DNA of 64,000 nucleotides from UBA7662 sp036787895 (GTDB taxonomy: Bacteria; Bacteroidota; Bacteroidia; UBA7662): assembly GCA_036787895.1 (NCBI GenBank), contig DAIQOK010000005.1:62001-126000 (forward strand), written 5' to 3'. This document shows positions 1 through 10,357 of the stretch, piece by piece. Position numbers and translations under genes: made by a program. Position 1 is the stretch's first letter, and each line of letters opens with the position of its first letter. The notes under the pieces are model-generated. The model made no database searches. It was not told the origin of the DNA and saw only the letters and a program-made list of their open reading frames with translations.

Positions 1-876
1 TATGTTGGCGTAGAAAATCAGCAAAAACTGCGATAACCAGATGTATGTCCAGAAAATACTGAAGGCAAACATAAACTTACCGATGTCGTGCATGTGGTTT
101 TCGGTGATCGACTGCAGATAACCATTGCGACGCAACAGAATAGCGATGATGGCAATAATCGAGATACCGGTTACCCAGGCAGCAGCAAAGTGATACATCC
201 AGAAGATGGTAGAATACCAGTGGGTATCGATCGACATGACAAAATCCCAACAAGCCATGGCCCAGGTTACCGCATAAATCGGCAAGAAGGCTACTGCAAG
301 GGTTTTATTGCGCTTCATGAACTTCAAACCACCCTGGAGGTCTTCGGCCAGTGAATTACGGCGATAGGCACGGATAAACAATATCCAGGCGATAAAGGCA
401 ATAATAGCACGGGCAGCCATGAACGGAATGTTCAGGTAAGCTACTTTCTCCGCAATGATTTCATCGAATTCCGGATTCAACGAACCATCGGCCAGGAATT
501 TATCGGCTATGCCGGGATGTGTCCAGTGATAAACATGGTTCCAGTGCATGGCCATACCTAGGAGTATGATCAAAAAGCCGACAAAAGCGATAGGCATATA
601 CCCCGCCATAGCTTCAGCGATACGTTTAAAACCAATCGACCAAGCCGCATTGGTTGCCGACATCACGAATACAAACAAGGTAGCCGCCATAGCTGCTCCC
701 ATGAAGTACCAATTGCCCAACAAGAAGTTGGCCCAGAAGCCATGTGCATCGGTCATCAAACCGTACGCCATGCCAACGATACCCAGGCCCATGAGGGCGA
801 AAGTGATATTGCGTAGTTTGCTGCTAAAGACGAACTTTTCTTCCTTAACAGCGATCTCGTGGTGATGTGATCCCAT
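1..876 (-). CDS. actF: ActF, membrane quinol-binding subunit of alternative complex III (3' end cut by window edge)
   Basis: Integral membrane subunit of the quinol:cytochrome c oxidoreductase (alternative complex III), acting in the inner membrane. The first 292 codons are visible with no stop before the window edge. The start is the ATG at 876, 7 nt after the actE stop, giving an N-terminus beginning MGSHHHEIAVKEEKF. Several hydrophobic helices follow, with His-rich stretches such as HWNHVYHWTHPG and an MYHFAAAW helix typical of ActF. Its place as the last Act gene after actE supports the call. The native MGSHHH start resembles an affinity tag but is genomic. ActF is a shorter relative of ActC (NrfD/PsrC type); gene order separates the two. 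Confidence 0.88.
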   Translation of the reverse strand, partial: MGSHHHEIAVKEEKFVFSSKLRNITFALMGLGIVGMAYGLMTDAHGFWANFLLGNWYFMGAAMAATLFVFVMSATNAAWSIGFKRIAEAMAGYMPIAFVGFLIILLGMAMHWNHVYHWTHPGIADKFLADGSLNPEFDEIIAEKVAYLNIPFMAARAIIAFIAWILFIRAYRRNSLAEDLQGGLKFMKRNKTLAVAFLPIYAVTWAMACWDFVMSIDTHWYSTIFWMYHFAAAWVTGISIIAIIAILLRRNGYLQSITENHMHDIGKFMFAFSIFWTYIWLSQFLLIFYANI

Positions 877-883
877 GTCGTTA

Positions 884-1477
884 TTATTCTCCGGTATAAC
901 CTCTTAATTGATTCACATACATGACAATCTTCCAGCGGTCTTCGGGACGAATTTGGGTGCCATGCGCCCACATACGACCTTTACCCTTGGTGATGACATG
1001 GTAAATATGTCCTGATGGTTTGTCAGCAATATAGCTGGCCTGGTAGTTGGGTACACCGCCATATACCTGACCAACCGAACCGTCGCCTTTGCCTTCTTTA
1101 CCATGACAAGGCTGGCAGTAAGTGTTGTAGAAGTATTTACCTTCTTTCAGGTTTTTATCGGTTTTCTCCAATGGGTTTTTCAATACCTGAGCAGCATATT
1201 CAATACTGTCTTTGCCAATGGGATAGTTGTACATCAACTCCAAACGGGTATTGTCGTAACCTACGCCATTGCGGGCGATGGTACCGGCAACCGGCTGGCG
1301 CATATTCATGCCATTGGGGTTGATGCTGTTCTCTTCTACTTGCGAATAAGGCTCGTAAGGCGTTGAAACATACATCTGAGGGGCAAACTCATAGCCGGTG
1401 TCCTTTTCGTCCTTTATCAAAGCGCAGGAATTCAGCACAGCTACAGCGAATAAACCAAGTATGATTTGCTTTTTCAT
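884..1477 (-). CDS. actE: ActE, monoheme cytochrome c lipoprotein of alternative complex III
   Basis: Periplasmic membrane-anchored c-type cytochrome that helps pass electrons out of alternative complex III. The 197-residue protein has a lipoprotein signal peptide with lipobox LNSC (Cys18), one CQPCH heme-binding motif at 121-125, and a likely axial Met in the GKGRMWAHG segment near 169. Only one CXXCH is present, as expected for ActE. Its ATG overlaps the actD stop by 4 nt (ATGA), implying translational coupling, and actF follows 7 nt downstream. It lies between the DUF3341 subunit and ActF, the standard Act order. Confidence 0.92.
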   Translation of the reverse strand: MKKQIILGLFAVAVLNSCALIKDEKDTGYEFAPQMYVSTPYEPYSQVEENSINPNGMNMRQPVAGTIARNGVGYDNTRLELMYNYPIGKDSIEYAAQVLKNPLEKTDKNLKEGKYFYNTYCQPCHGKEGKGDGSVGQVYGGVPNYQASYIADKPSGHIYHVITKGKGRMWAHGTQIRPEDRWKIVMYVNQLRGYTGE

Positions 1478-1992
1478 AGTTCTACCTCCTCTACTTTCAC
1501 CTCTTCGGCACCATGCTGGCGAAGCACTGCTTCTACCGCTGCCTGGTCGGCACCATCGCTTTTGATAGCGATACAGAACTTATCGTTGGTGATGCGGATA
1601 TCGGGCTGTTTAGGTGTAGCGCCCGGGAAAAAGCCACAAGCGTACAAATAAGTACCCACCATGCCGAGGGCGGTAAGTAATACCGTAATCTCGAAACTCA
1701 CCGGTACAAAATCCGGCCAAGCCAAAGCAGGTTTACCACCAATGTTCATTGGCCAGTCGAAACCCAACATCCACGCTTGCATCAATACCGCCAGCGACAA
1801 ACCGGTGGTGCCGAATAAAAAGGCAGCTTTGGGGAGACGTGAGCGTTTCAGGCCCATGGCTTCGTCGAGACCATGGATGGGGAAAGGACTGTAAACCTCG
1901 TGGATGCTGCTGCCCGACCGACGCAATGCACGCACGGCATCGAGTACAGGCACCTCATCGCTAAAAATTCCAAGTATGTATTTCTGGTTCAT
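1474..1992 (-). CDS. actD: ActD, DUF3341 membrane subunit of alternative complex III
   Basis: Small membrane subunit of alternative complex III. The 172-residue protein has a soluble N-terminal part (1-50, with SPFPIHGLDEAMG typical of DUF3341), two transmembrane helices at about 56-78 and 98-122, and a soluble acidic C-terminal tail. No cofactor motifs are visible, consistent with a structural role beside ActC/ActF. It is spaced 2 nt after the actC stop and overlaps the actE start by 4 nt, so it is firmly within the same operon. The family name is established; a direct catalytic role is not known. Confidence 0.92.
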   Translation of the reverse strand: MNQKYILGIFSDEVPVLDAVRALRRSGSSIHEVYSPFPIHGLDEAMGLKRSRLPKAAFLFGTTGLSLAVLMQAWMLGFDWPMNIGGKPALAWPDFVPVSFEITVLLTALGMVGTYLYACGFFPGATPKQPDIRITNDKFCIAIKSDGADQAAVEAVLRQHGAEEVKVEEVEL

Positions 1993-1994
1993 GA

Positions 1995-3407
<1,413 letters not shown>

Positions 3408-3428
3408 AACTACTTATTCGGATTGAGA

Positions 3429-6400
3429 TTAAGCTACAGTTGATTTTTTATTGCGGACTTTAGTGAGATAATTCACCGAAGGCAATACGTTCAGTTCCTC
3501 AATAACACCATAGGCGCGCTCGTTGAGGAACAATTGCGACACTTCGCTGTCCGGATCGTTCAGATCGCCGAATACAATGGCATTCGAAGGACATGACTGC
3601 TGACAAGCGGTTTGTACTTCGCCATCTTTCGGACGACGGCTGTTGCGTTTTGCCTCCAATTTCACGGCCTGGATACGCTGTACGCAGAAGGTACATTTCT
3701 CCATAACCCCACGGGCACGAACGGTTACATCCGGGTTGAGCACCATCTTACCCAAATCGGTCTGGGCAGGGTTGGTAGCGAATTTGTCGTTATCTACGTA
3801 AGAGAACCAGTTGAAACGGCGCACTTTGTATGGACAGTTGTTTGCGCAATAGCGGGTACCTACACAACGGTTGTAAGTCATTTGGTTCAGTCCCTCATCA
3901 CTGTGGGTCGTAGCCAATACCGGGCAAACTGTTTCGCAAGGTGCGTTATCACACTGCTGGCACATCACCGGCTGGAATGCAACTTCTACATTGTCGCCTT
4001 CTTCGATGTTCTGGTATTCTTCTTCTTTGGTGATGCGGGTATCTGTACCGGTTTTGCCAAAGGCATAATAGCGGTCGATACGCATCCAATGCATCTCACG
4101 GCGGCGAATAACCTCGTCTTTACCCACTACAGGAACGTTATTCTCTACCTGGCAGCTTACCACGCAGGCACCGCAACCGGTACAAGCGTTGAGGTCGACA
4201 GCCATAGCCCAGTGGTGACCTTCGTAGTCACGACGGTCCCAAAGCGTGATGGCGTTGCGGCTGATGCCCGGATATACTTTTTTGAAATTGCCATCTTCTC
4301 CTTTTACAGAGATATAGGGTCGAACGTTGCCATCGGCAGCATTCTCTTTGTAACGGTCGAGGGTAGTTTCCTTGACGATGTTACGGCCTTCGATGGTGTG
4401 GTGGGTTTGGGTTTGCGCGAGCGGTGATTTAAGACCGGTATTGGTTACAGTTACTTTCACCGCACCAGCCTTACGGAATGGGTAGGCGTTTGCACCTACA
4501 TTGGTGCCCGATTTTCCGGCAGCTGTACGGCCATAACCTACTGCCAAAGCTACCGTTCCGGTGAATGTGCCTGGCTGAATCAGTACAGGAACCTCAACGG
4601 CATAGCCATTGGCTTCTACCTTTACCACATCGCCATCCGACAAATTGTTGTCCTTGGCATATTTCAGAGAAACAGCCAGATAATTATCCCAACAAACACG
4701 TGAGATCGGATCAGGTAGCTCCTGCAACCAGGGGTTGCCGGCATGAGTACCGTTACCAATACCCATTTTTTCATAGGTCACGAGTTCCAATTCCGCTGAA
4801 TCAATTTTGATGGCAGCGGCTGCAGCAGCTACATTGGCCGAGAAAGATGGTTGCGCACCGGTATTTGCCATTTCAGCTACACCATTGTGCAAAGCTTTGC
4901 GCCAGAAGGCACCAAAATCACCCGGGGTATTTTCTTTCCAAAGCGCTTTCAGATAATCGTAAACACTGGTTTTGTTACCAGACCAAGCTAATAGGGTCTC
5001 GTCGAACGAACGGGTGTCGAACAAAGGACTGATGGCAGGCTGTTGAATGCTGTAATAACCTTTGCTAGGCTCGGCATCTCCCCAACACTCCAAATAATGA
5101 CTGGCAGCGGCTACATATTTCGATTTACCGGCGGTTTCGTCGGCAAACATAGAAGCAGTTACTGTGAGTTTGGTTTTCTCTAATCCAGAAACAAATGCTT
5201 TGCTATCGGCATAATCATATACCGGATTAACACCACTCATGATTAGTGCGTCAACTTTACCGGCATTCATATCGGTTACCAGAGCAGCCATATTGGCATC
5301 AATTCCTTGACGGAGATAAACCGGCATACTCATATCAATGGTATTGCCGTAACTTCCGAGCAGGTTGTTGATAGCATTCACCAGAATTTGCACATTGGCA
5401 TCATTCGAGCCGCAAACCACGAGGGCTTTTCCTTTGGCTGCCCACAATTCTTTAGCAGCCGACTGAATCGTATTGCCTGCCACATCGTAAGTAGTTGTGC
5501 TTACGGTAGCAGCGCCGGCCATACCCGCTATGGCATTATAAAGGTTGGCAACCACCAAAGCTTCTTTTGAAGCCTGGTAAGTGGCACGCTGATCGGCGTT
5601 TGAACCGGTAACGGTTAAGATGGTTTCGAGCTGGATGTGTCGCGACATGGTCGGCTTATCCTTGCTCACCTTGCGGTTTTTGATATAGTCTTTGGTGAAT
5701 TCTACCGGCGAAATCCAGTTGCCAAGGAAGTCGGCTCCTATGCCTACGATCACTTCGGCTTTGTCGAAATGGTAGGTAGGTAATACCGCGCTGCCAAAGG
5801 TGGTTTTGTTGGCTTCGAGCATACCCGACTGCGAAATGGCATCGTACACCACATGGGTAGCACCCGGATATTTGGCGATGAAGTCGCTGATGATTTTTTT
5901 GCTGGTTGGGCTGATGATGCTGCCGGTCAACAAACGAATGGCACCACCTGCAGCACTGATTTCAGCCAATTGGCTCATCACTTCGCTGTCGAGGGTTTCC
6001 CAGCCTGTGATTTTACCACTTTTGGTAGGATGCTGCAATCGAGCTGTGTCGTATAAACCCAATACCGAAGCATGTACCCGGGCGTTTACACCCCCTTGTG
6101 AAATTCCACTGAATGTATTGCCTTCGATTTTTATCGGACGACCTTCACGTGTCTTCACAATGATGCTGGCGTAATCGTAACCATCACTGTAGGTGGTGGC
6201 GTACCAGGTAGGTATAGAAGGCGACATCTCTTCGGGCTGAAGCACGAAAGGCATGGCACGTTTTACCGGAGTTTTGGTACAGGCAGCCAGGGTGGCAGCA
6301 GTTACGCTGAATCCGAATACCTTGAGGAAGTCGCGGCGATTCGAGTTCAGGTTGAGCGAGTTTTCGCTGAGGAGCTCGTCTACCGGAATTTCTTCCGCAA

Positions 6401-6488
6401 ACTCTTTGGATGATTCTTCGATGAATTGGGGGCTTGCATTGAGTTCTTCAACACTTCTCCAATACTTCTTTTGCGTGATATCCATCAA
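3429..6488 (-). CDS. actB: ActB, fused molybdopterin-fold and iron-sulfur subunit with twin-arginine signal
   Basis: Large peripheral subunit of alternative complex III, 1019 residues, with two joined parts. Residues about 1-740 resemble the molybdopterin oxidoreductase fold; the ActB family is known to lack the Mo cofactor. Residues about 765-1010 are a ferredoxin-like electron wire with cysteine clusters CTGCGACVVSC (about 766), CQQCDNAPCETVCPV (about 842), CVGTRYCANNCPY (about 874), CTFC (about 929) and CQQSCP (about 961), enough for three [4Fe-4S] and one [3Fe-4S] cluster. A twin-arginine motif RRDFLK at 51-56 followed by a hydrophobic run ending LAAC (Cys70) marks export of the folded protein. 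The about 50-residue extension before RR is usual for Bacteroidota ActB. Two adjacent Met codons leave the start uncertain by one codon. Confidence 0.94.
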   Translation of the reverse strand: MMDITQKKYWRSVEELNASPQFIEESSKEFAEEIPVDELLSENSLNLNSNRRDFLKVFGFSVTAATLAACTKTPVKRAMPFVLQPEEMSPSIPTWYATTYSDGYDYASIIVKTREGRPIKIEGNTFSGISQGGVNARVHASVLGLYDTARLQHPTKSGKITGWETLDSEVMSQLAEISAAGGAIRLLTGSIISPTSKKIISDFIAKYPGATHVVYDAISQSGMLEANKTTFGSAVLPTYHFDKAEVIVGIGADFLGNWISPVEFTKDYIKNRKVSKDKPTMSRHIQLETILTVTGSNADQRATYQASKEALVVANLYNAIAGMAGAATVSTTTYDVAGNTIQSAAKELWAAKGKALVVCGSNDANVQILVNAINNLLGSYGNTIDMSMPVYLRQGIDANMAALVTDMNAGKVDALIMSGVNPVYDYADSKAFVSGLEKTKLTVTASMFADETAGKSKYVAAASHYLECWGDAEPSKGYYSIQQPAISPLFDTRSFDETLLAWSGNKTSVYDYLKALWKENTPGDFGAFWRKALHNGVAEMANTGAQPSFSANVAAAAAAIKIDSAELELVTYEKMGIGNGTHAGNPWLQELPDPISRVCWDNYLAVSLKYAKDNNLSDGDVVKVEANGYAVEVPVLIQPGTFTGTVALAVGYGRTAAGKSGTNVGANAYPFRKAGAVKVTVTNTGLKSPLAQTQTHHTIEGRNIVKETTLDRYKENAADGNVRPYISVKGEDGNFKKVYPGISRNAITLWDRRDYEGHHWAMAVDLNACTGCGACVVSCQVENNVPVVGKDEVIRRREMHWMRIDRYYAFGKTGTDTRITKEEEYQNIEEGDNVEVAFQPVMCQQCDNAPCETVCPVLATTHSDEGLNQMTYNRCVGTRYCANNCPYKVRRFNWFSYVDNDKFATNPAQTDLGKMVLNPDVTVRARGVMEKCTFCVQRIQAVKLEAKRNSRRPKDGEVQTACQQSCPSNAIVFGDLNDPDSEVSQLFLNERAYGVIEELNVLPSVNYLTKVRNKKSTVA

Positions 6489-6510
6489 TAAAGAGAATTA
6501 TATGGGCGGA

Positions 6511-7728
6511 TTAATAATGACATTTTGAACACTCGAGACCACCCAAATTAGCAATGGTGAGGCCTTTTTCGGTAAGGGCGTTTTTGAATTTCTCAGAATC
6601 GCCATGCACTTGCTGGTAATAACCATTGTCGAGATTGACTTTGGTTTCGCGGTGACAGTTAATACACCAGCCCATCGTAAGGTTGCTGTGCTGATACACC
6701 TCAGGCATTTCCTGAATCGGACCGTGACAAGTCTGACACTCAATACCGGCAATTTTATAGTGCTGGTAGTGGTTGAAATAAGCGAAATCCTGCAGATTGT
6801 GGATACGCACCCATTCAATAGGTTTATTGTTTTCCCAGGCAGCAGTAATTTTTTTGATTTCGGGAGAGTTGGTTTTGATCTGGTTATGACAGTTCATACA
6901 CACATTCACCGATGGTATGGTCGCCGATTTGCCACGCTCTACACCTGTATGACAATACGAACACTGAATTTCGTGTTTGCCTGCATGTAATTCATGCGAA
7001 AAGGCAATGGGCTGCGATGGCTGATAGCCTTGTTGAATACCTACGTGCTGGGCTACATCGATACCCCAGCCAATGCCACCAAGAAGAAATAATCCGAGAC
7101 CGCCCACTACCATATAGGCAGGTTTGATTTTGAAACGTGGTTTAACTTCAATAAGCTGGTCAGGGTTGAGCTGGCCTTTTTCAACTTTGTCTTCGTAACT
7201 GCTCTGATACTGCTTTTGCATACGCACCAGCAAGAAAATCACGGCAGCGGCGAGGAAAATGATGATGTACAACAAAGTCGACATCGGGAAAGCATCGTCG
7301 TTGGCTACCAACGCCTGGGCTTTATTGAGATCATCACCATCTGCGATTACTGTAGCGGTAGCAGTTTCCTGCTCCTTGATGTAAGCCAGTACAGCTTTAA
7401 TCTCTTCATCCGACCAATCGTAAGCCGGCATAGCCACCTTGTTCCATTTGGCGAACAAGTCGACGGCGTACTGATCGCCCGAAGCTATAACCGCCTGTGA
7501 ATTCCGCACCCATTTCAGCAACCAGGCTTCATCGCGGCGCTCGGTTATGCCTTTCAAGGCCGGACCAACCAAATCCTGATCGATTTTATGGCAGGCTACA
7601 CAATTGTTGTTGTACAGCTCGGCACCATCTACCTGAGCCTTGGTTTCAACGGATATACCGCTGAATAAAACCAGACCCAGTACCAGGACCGCCCAACTGC
7701 GAAAAGAAAATCTTTGATTTTGAATCAT
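6511..7728 (-). CDS. actA: ActA, multiheme cytochrome c subunit with an extra N-terminal cytochrome domain
   Basis: Periplasmic heme subunit that takes electrons from ActB. The 405 residues hold a signal peptide (1-31), a class I cytochrome c-like domain with CVACH at 43-47, a hydrophobic segment at about 150-168, a second at about 205-225, and then five CXXCH motifs at 256, 277, 331, 355 and 400. Classic ActA is pentaheme; here the sixth heme sits in the fused N-terminal domain. That domain could act as electron entry or exit to cytochrome c. First gene of the act operon; a TAATTTTG promoter element lies 45 nt upstream. Histidines in the pentaheme part (HELHAGKH, HYQHYK, HSN) are candidate distal ligands. 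Confidence 0.93.
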   Translation of the reverse strand: MIQNQRFSFRSWAVLVLGLVLFSGISVETKAQVDGAELYNNNCVACHKIDQDLVGPALKGITERRDEAWLLKWVRNSQAVIASGDQYAVDLFAKWNKVAMPAYDWSDEEIKAVLAYIKEQETATATVIADGDDLNKAQALVANDDAFPMSTLLYIIIFLAAAVIFLLVRMQKQYQSSYEDKVEKGQLNPDQLIEVKPRFKIKPAYMVVGGLGLFLLGGIGWGIDVAQHVGIQQGYQPSQPIAFSHELHAGKHEIQCSYCHTGVERGKSATIPSVNVCMNCHNQIKTNSPEIKKITAAWENNKPIEWVRIHNLQDFAYFNHYQHYKIAGIECQTCHGPIQEMPEVYQHSNLTMGWCINCHRETKVNLDNGYYQQVHGDSEKFKNALTEKGLTIANLGGLECSKCHY

Positions 7729-7773
7729 TTGCGCAAGATTTTTTGAAGCATCGACGCTTTTTCAGCATCAGCG

Positions 7774-7781
7774 CAAAATTA
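7774..7781 (-). promoter_or_regulatory. Candidate act operon promoter (-7 element TAATTTTG)
   Basis: On the minus strand this octamer matches the Bacteroidota sigma-ABfr -7 consensus TAnnTTTG and would give a leader of about 40 nt before actA. No convincing -33 TTTG is found at the usual 17-22 nt spacing, so the call rests on the -7 element and its place in the 226-nt gene-free stretch upstream of actA. Confidence 0.4.
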
Positions 7782-7954
7782 GGCGTAAATGGCATTTAAC
7801 CGCCGCTTGTCACAAAAAAATCAAAAGCTTCGCGCTATTTAAAAGCGTTCTAAATAATGATGGGAGCTTATCAACAACCATTATTCGCGCAAACAGCCTG
7901 CAACTCAGGCTAAGAACTCATCATTCATAGTCAAAGGAAGTGTTATTCACATGG

Positions 7955-9784
7955 TCAAACACCCACCAAATCGTTTTGCAACAATTTGAGATTGCGGTAT
8001 AAACCCCCTTCAATCTCCATGAGTTCCGTATGCGTTCCAAATTCTACCAAACGGCCCTGATCCAACACCAGTATCTTATCGGCATCCCTTATGGTGCTCA
8101 AACGGTGAGCGATGATAATGCTTGTTCGGCCTATCATTAGCTGATTTAAGGCATCCTGCACCAAACGCTCCGATTCGCTGTCGAGCGAAGAGGTTGCTTC
8201 ATCGAGTATAAGTATAGCCGGATCACGTAAAACGGCGCGGGCGATGGCGATACGCTGCCGTTGGCCGCCGGAGAGTTTTACGCCTCGCTCGCCCACCACC
8301 GTGGCAAATTTTTCTGGAAAAGATTCAATGAACTCAAGGGCATTGGCTTTGCGGGCTGCGGCTTCAATTTCGGTTTGGCTGGCTCCGGGTTTGCCATAAG
8401 CGATATTTTCTTCGATGGTTCCGCCAAACAAAATCACATCCTGCGGTACGACAGCCAGGTTCTGACGGTAATCGGTCAGTGAAAATTCGGTGATGTCCTG
8501 ACCATCCACTGCAATTTTTCCACTGTCGGGCTGGTAAAAACGTTGCACCAGACTCACTAAAGTCGATTTACCGGCACCACTGGGCCCGACCACGGCAAGC
8601 TTTTCACCGGCACGAACGCTGAAACTTAGCTCAGTGAGTACCTGACGATCGTTGCGACTGGCATAGCTGAAATTCACCTTGTCGAACGACAACTGCCCTT
8701 TGAGTATTAAAGCCGCCGCATCACCGCTGTGCTCGAGAGAAATGTCTTCGGTGTTTTCATTGAGTATTTCGAATACACGTTCTGTTGCACCCAATGCCTT
8801 TTGCACCTGGGCATACAATTCGGCAAAACTTCCCATGGCAGCGCCAACAAAGGTGGAATAGAGCACAAAACTCGTCAGGCTACCCACGCTCAATTCGCCG
8901 GCACTGACTAATTTGGTTCCGTACCAAATCACGACTACAATACTTCCCAGCAAACAAAATATGATAAAACTGGCAAAAGCACCCCGGTAGGCTGCACCTT
9001 TGAGCGCAAATTTGACCACTTCCTGAATATTGCTGCGGTAACGTTTCAGCTCAAACCATTCGTTGGTATAGGCTTTTACGCTTGCTATAGCCTGCAAAGT
9101 TTCTTCCACCACCGTATTCGAGTCTGCTAATTTGTCCTGCGCCTGACGAGCTACTTTGCGTATTACCCGTCCAAAAACCACGGCCACTACCACTAAGACC
9201 GGGAAAATCGACAACATAAAAACAGTCAACTGACCGGAGGTATAGGCTAGCAGAGCAATTCCACCAATCAAAACCACCACTTGCCGGATCAATTCGGCCA
9301 GGGTGGTGGTCATGGTGTCCTGGATTTGGGATAAGTCGGCCGAAATACGACTGTTCAACTCCCCTACCCGACGTTGCGCAAAAAAATCCATCGGCAGACG
9401 GATGATGCGGTGAAAGGTGTCAAGTCGTAAATCGGCCAGGGAACGTTCGCCTACCTGCACAAACAAATAAATGCGGAAAAAGGATATGATGGCCTGCCCC
9501 AATAAGATAGCCAATAAGGAAATCGCAATGGTGTTTATATTGGTGAACATGCCCCCTTCGGCATTGTTCATGGCGGCATCGATGAGTTTGCCCATCAAAA
9601 AAGGAAACCCCAGAGAAAGTAAACTACCGATTACCAACAAGGCCAATCCGGTAATAAACATGGCTTTATAAGGTGCCAGATAAGCTAAAATGCGACGAGC
9701 TTTGCGGATGTTTTCTTTATTGAATTTCGCTTTAGGAAGCTCTTCAGCGGTTTTATTACCGCTATTAAATCGTTGTCGGGCCAT
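7955..9784 (-). CDS. ABC exporter half-transporter (MsbA/MdlB type)
   Basis: Type IV ABC exporter with transmembrane domain and ATPase in one chain (609 residues), probably working as a homodimer in the inner membrane. Six hydrophobic helices occupy about 38-330. The nucleotide-binding domain carries Walker A GPSGAGKST (about 393), signature LSGGQRQR (about 502) and Walker B LILDEATSSLD (about 523) with the H-loop IIIAHRLSTIRDAD. Both catalytic motifs are intact. Lipid A, lipid or drug export are all possible in this family; the sequence does not decide. Its start abuts the stop of the upstream 190-residue gene with no gap, so it is co-transcribed with that gene and murQ. Confidence 0.9.
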   Translation of the reverse strand: MARQRFNSGNKTAEELPKAKFNKENIRKARRILAYLAPYKAMFITGLALLVIGSLLSLGFPFLMGKLIDAAMNNAEGGMFTNINTIAISLLAILLGQAIISFFRIYLFVQVGERSLADLRLDTFHRIIRLPMDFFAQRRVGELNSRISADLSQIQDTMTTTLAELIRQVVVLIGGIALLAYTSGQLTVFMLSIFPVLVVVAVVFGRVIRKVARQAQDKLADSNTVVEETLQAIASVKAYTNEWFELKRYRSNIQEVVKFALKGAAYRGAFASFIIFCLLGSIVVVIWYGTKLVSAGELSVGSLTSFVLYSTFVGAAMGSFAELYAQVQKALGATERVFEILNENTEDISLEHSGDAAALILKGQLSFDKVNFSYASRNDRQVLTELSFSVRAGEKLAVVGPSGAGKSTLVSLVQRFYQPDSGKIAVDGQDITEFSLTDYRQNLAVVPQDVILFGGTIEENIAYGKPGASQTEIEAAARKANALEFIESFPEKFATVVGERGVKLSGGQRQRIAIARAVLRDPAILILDEATSSLDSESERLVQDALNQLMIGRTSIIIAHRLSTIRDADKILVLDQGRLVEFGTHTELMEIEGGLYRNLKLLQNDLVGV

Positions 9785-10357
9785 TCAGGGAAGAAGTCGT
9801 TTCGTGATTAAACTATCGATGCCGGCAAAAAGTTGCCTCGGATGGTATTTGCGCCAATTAAATTCATCGAGTTCACCACCAAAGTTGATGTAATAATCGA
9901 GATTAGCCGCTCGCATTTCTTCCAGCACATGCTCGCGAAAATTGAGGGCGACTATCCAGCCGTCTTCCAATTCGCTAAACCATTCCTCATAATAGGCATC
10001 GTCGGATACATGGAAATTAAGAATGTTCTCGCCTATCAAGATAAAGCGGTTCACTCCTTCATCTATTAAAATATCAATGATTTCCTGCTTTAAGGTCATT
10101 ATATCGTTGGCGATGGCGTCGTTCCATTCGCCTATAAATTCAATGATGCTATAACCGGCGTCGTAATCAGTATATAATATCTTCAAAAACAAGGTTTCGG
10201 AACCAAAATTATCCCATTGCGGGTGGATGTAATGGTTGTAGATGGCCTGGGTGTAAGCAAATTCATTGTAATGGCGACCGTAAAAAGGCGAACGTTCGTC
10301 TTCGGCAGCACTGTAATCGTCTATCCAATGATAGTAGGGCTCAATATTGTGCATCAC
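9785..10357 (-). CDS. Conserved protein of unknown function between murQ and the ABC exporter
   Basis: I do not recognise a named domain. The 190 residues lack a signal peptide or membrane helix, are acidic and rich in Tyr, Trp and Phe, and begin with an aromatic segment (MMHNIEPYYHWIDDY). A central hydrophobic strand-helix pattern (GVNRFILIGENILNFH) suggests a compact alpha/beta cytoplasmic protein. Its ATG overlaps the murQ stop by 4 nt (ATGA) and its stop touches the start of the ABC exporter, so it is translated within the murQ-exporter transcript. A second Met directly follows the first. Tight coupling suggests a role linked to envelope or cell-wall turnover, but that is inference. Confidence 0.75.
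   Translation of the reverse strand: MMHNIEPYYHWIDDYSAAEDERSPFYGRHYNEFAYTQAIYNHYIHPQWDNFGSETLFLKILYTDYDAGYSIIEFIGEWNDAIANDIMTLKQEIIDILIDEGVNRFILIGENILNFHVSDDAYYEEWFSELEDGWIVALNFREHVLEEMRAANLDYYINFGGELDEFNWRKYHPRQLFAGIDSLITKRLLP

Noticed and set aside
3612..4427. Long open frame (271 codons) on the plus strand across actB
   Set aside because: Fully antisense to the iron-sulfur half of actB, with no domain and Cys/Val-rich composition that mirrors the cysteine codons on the other strand.
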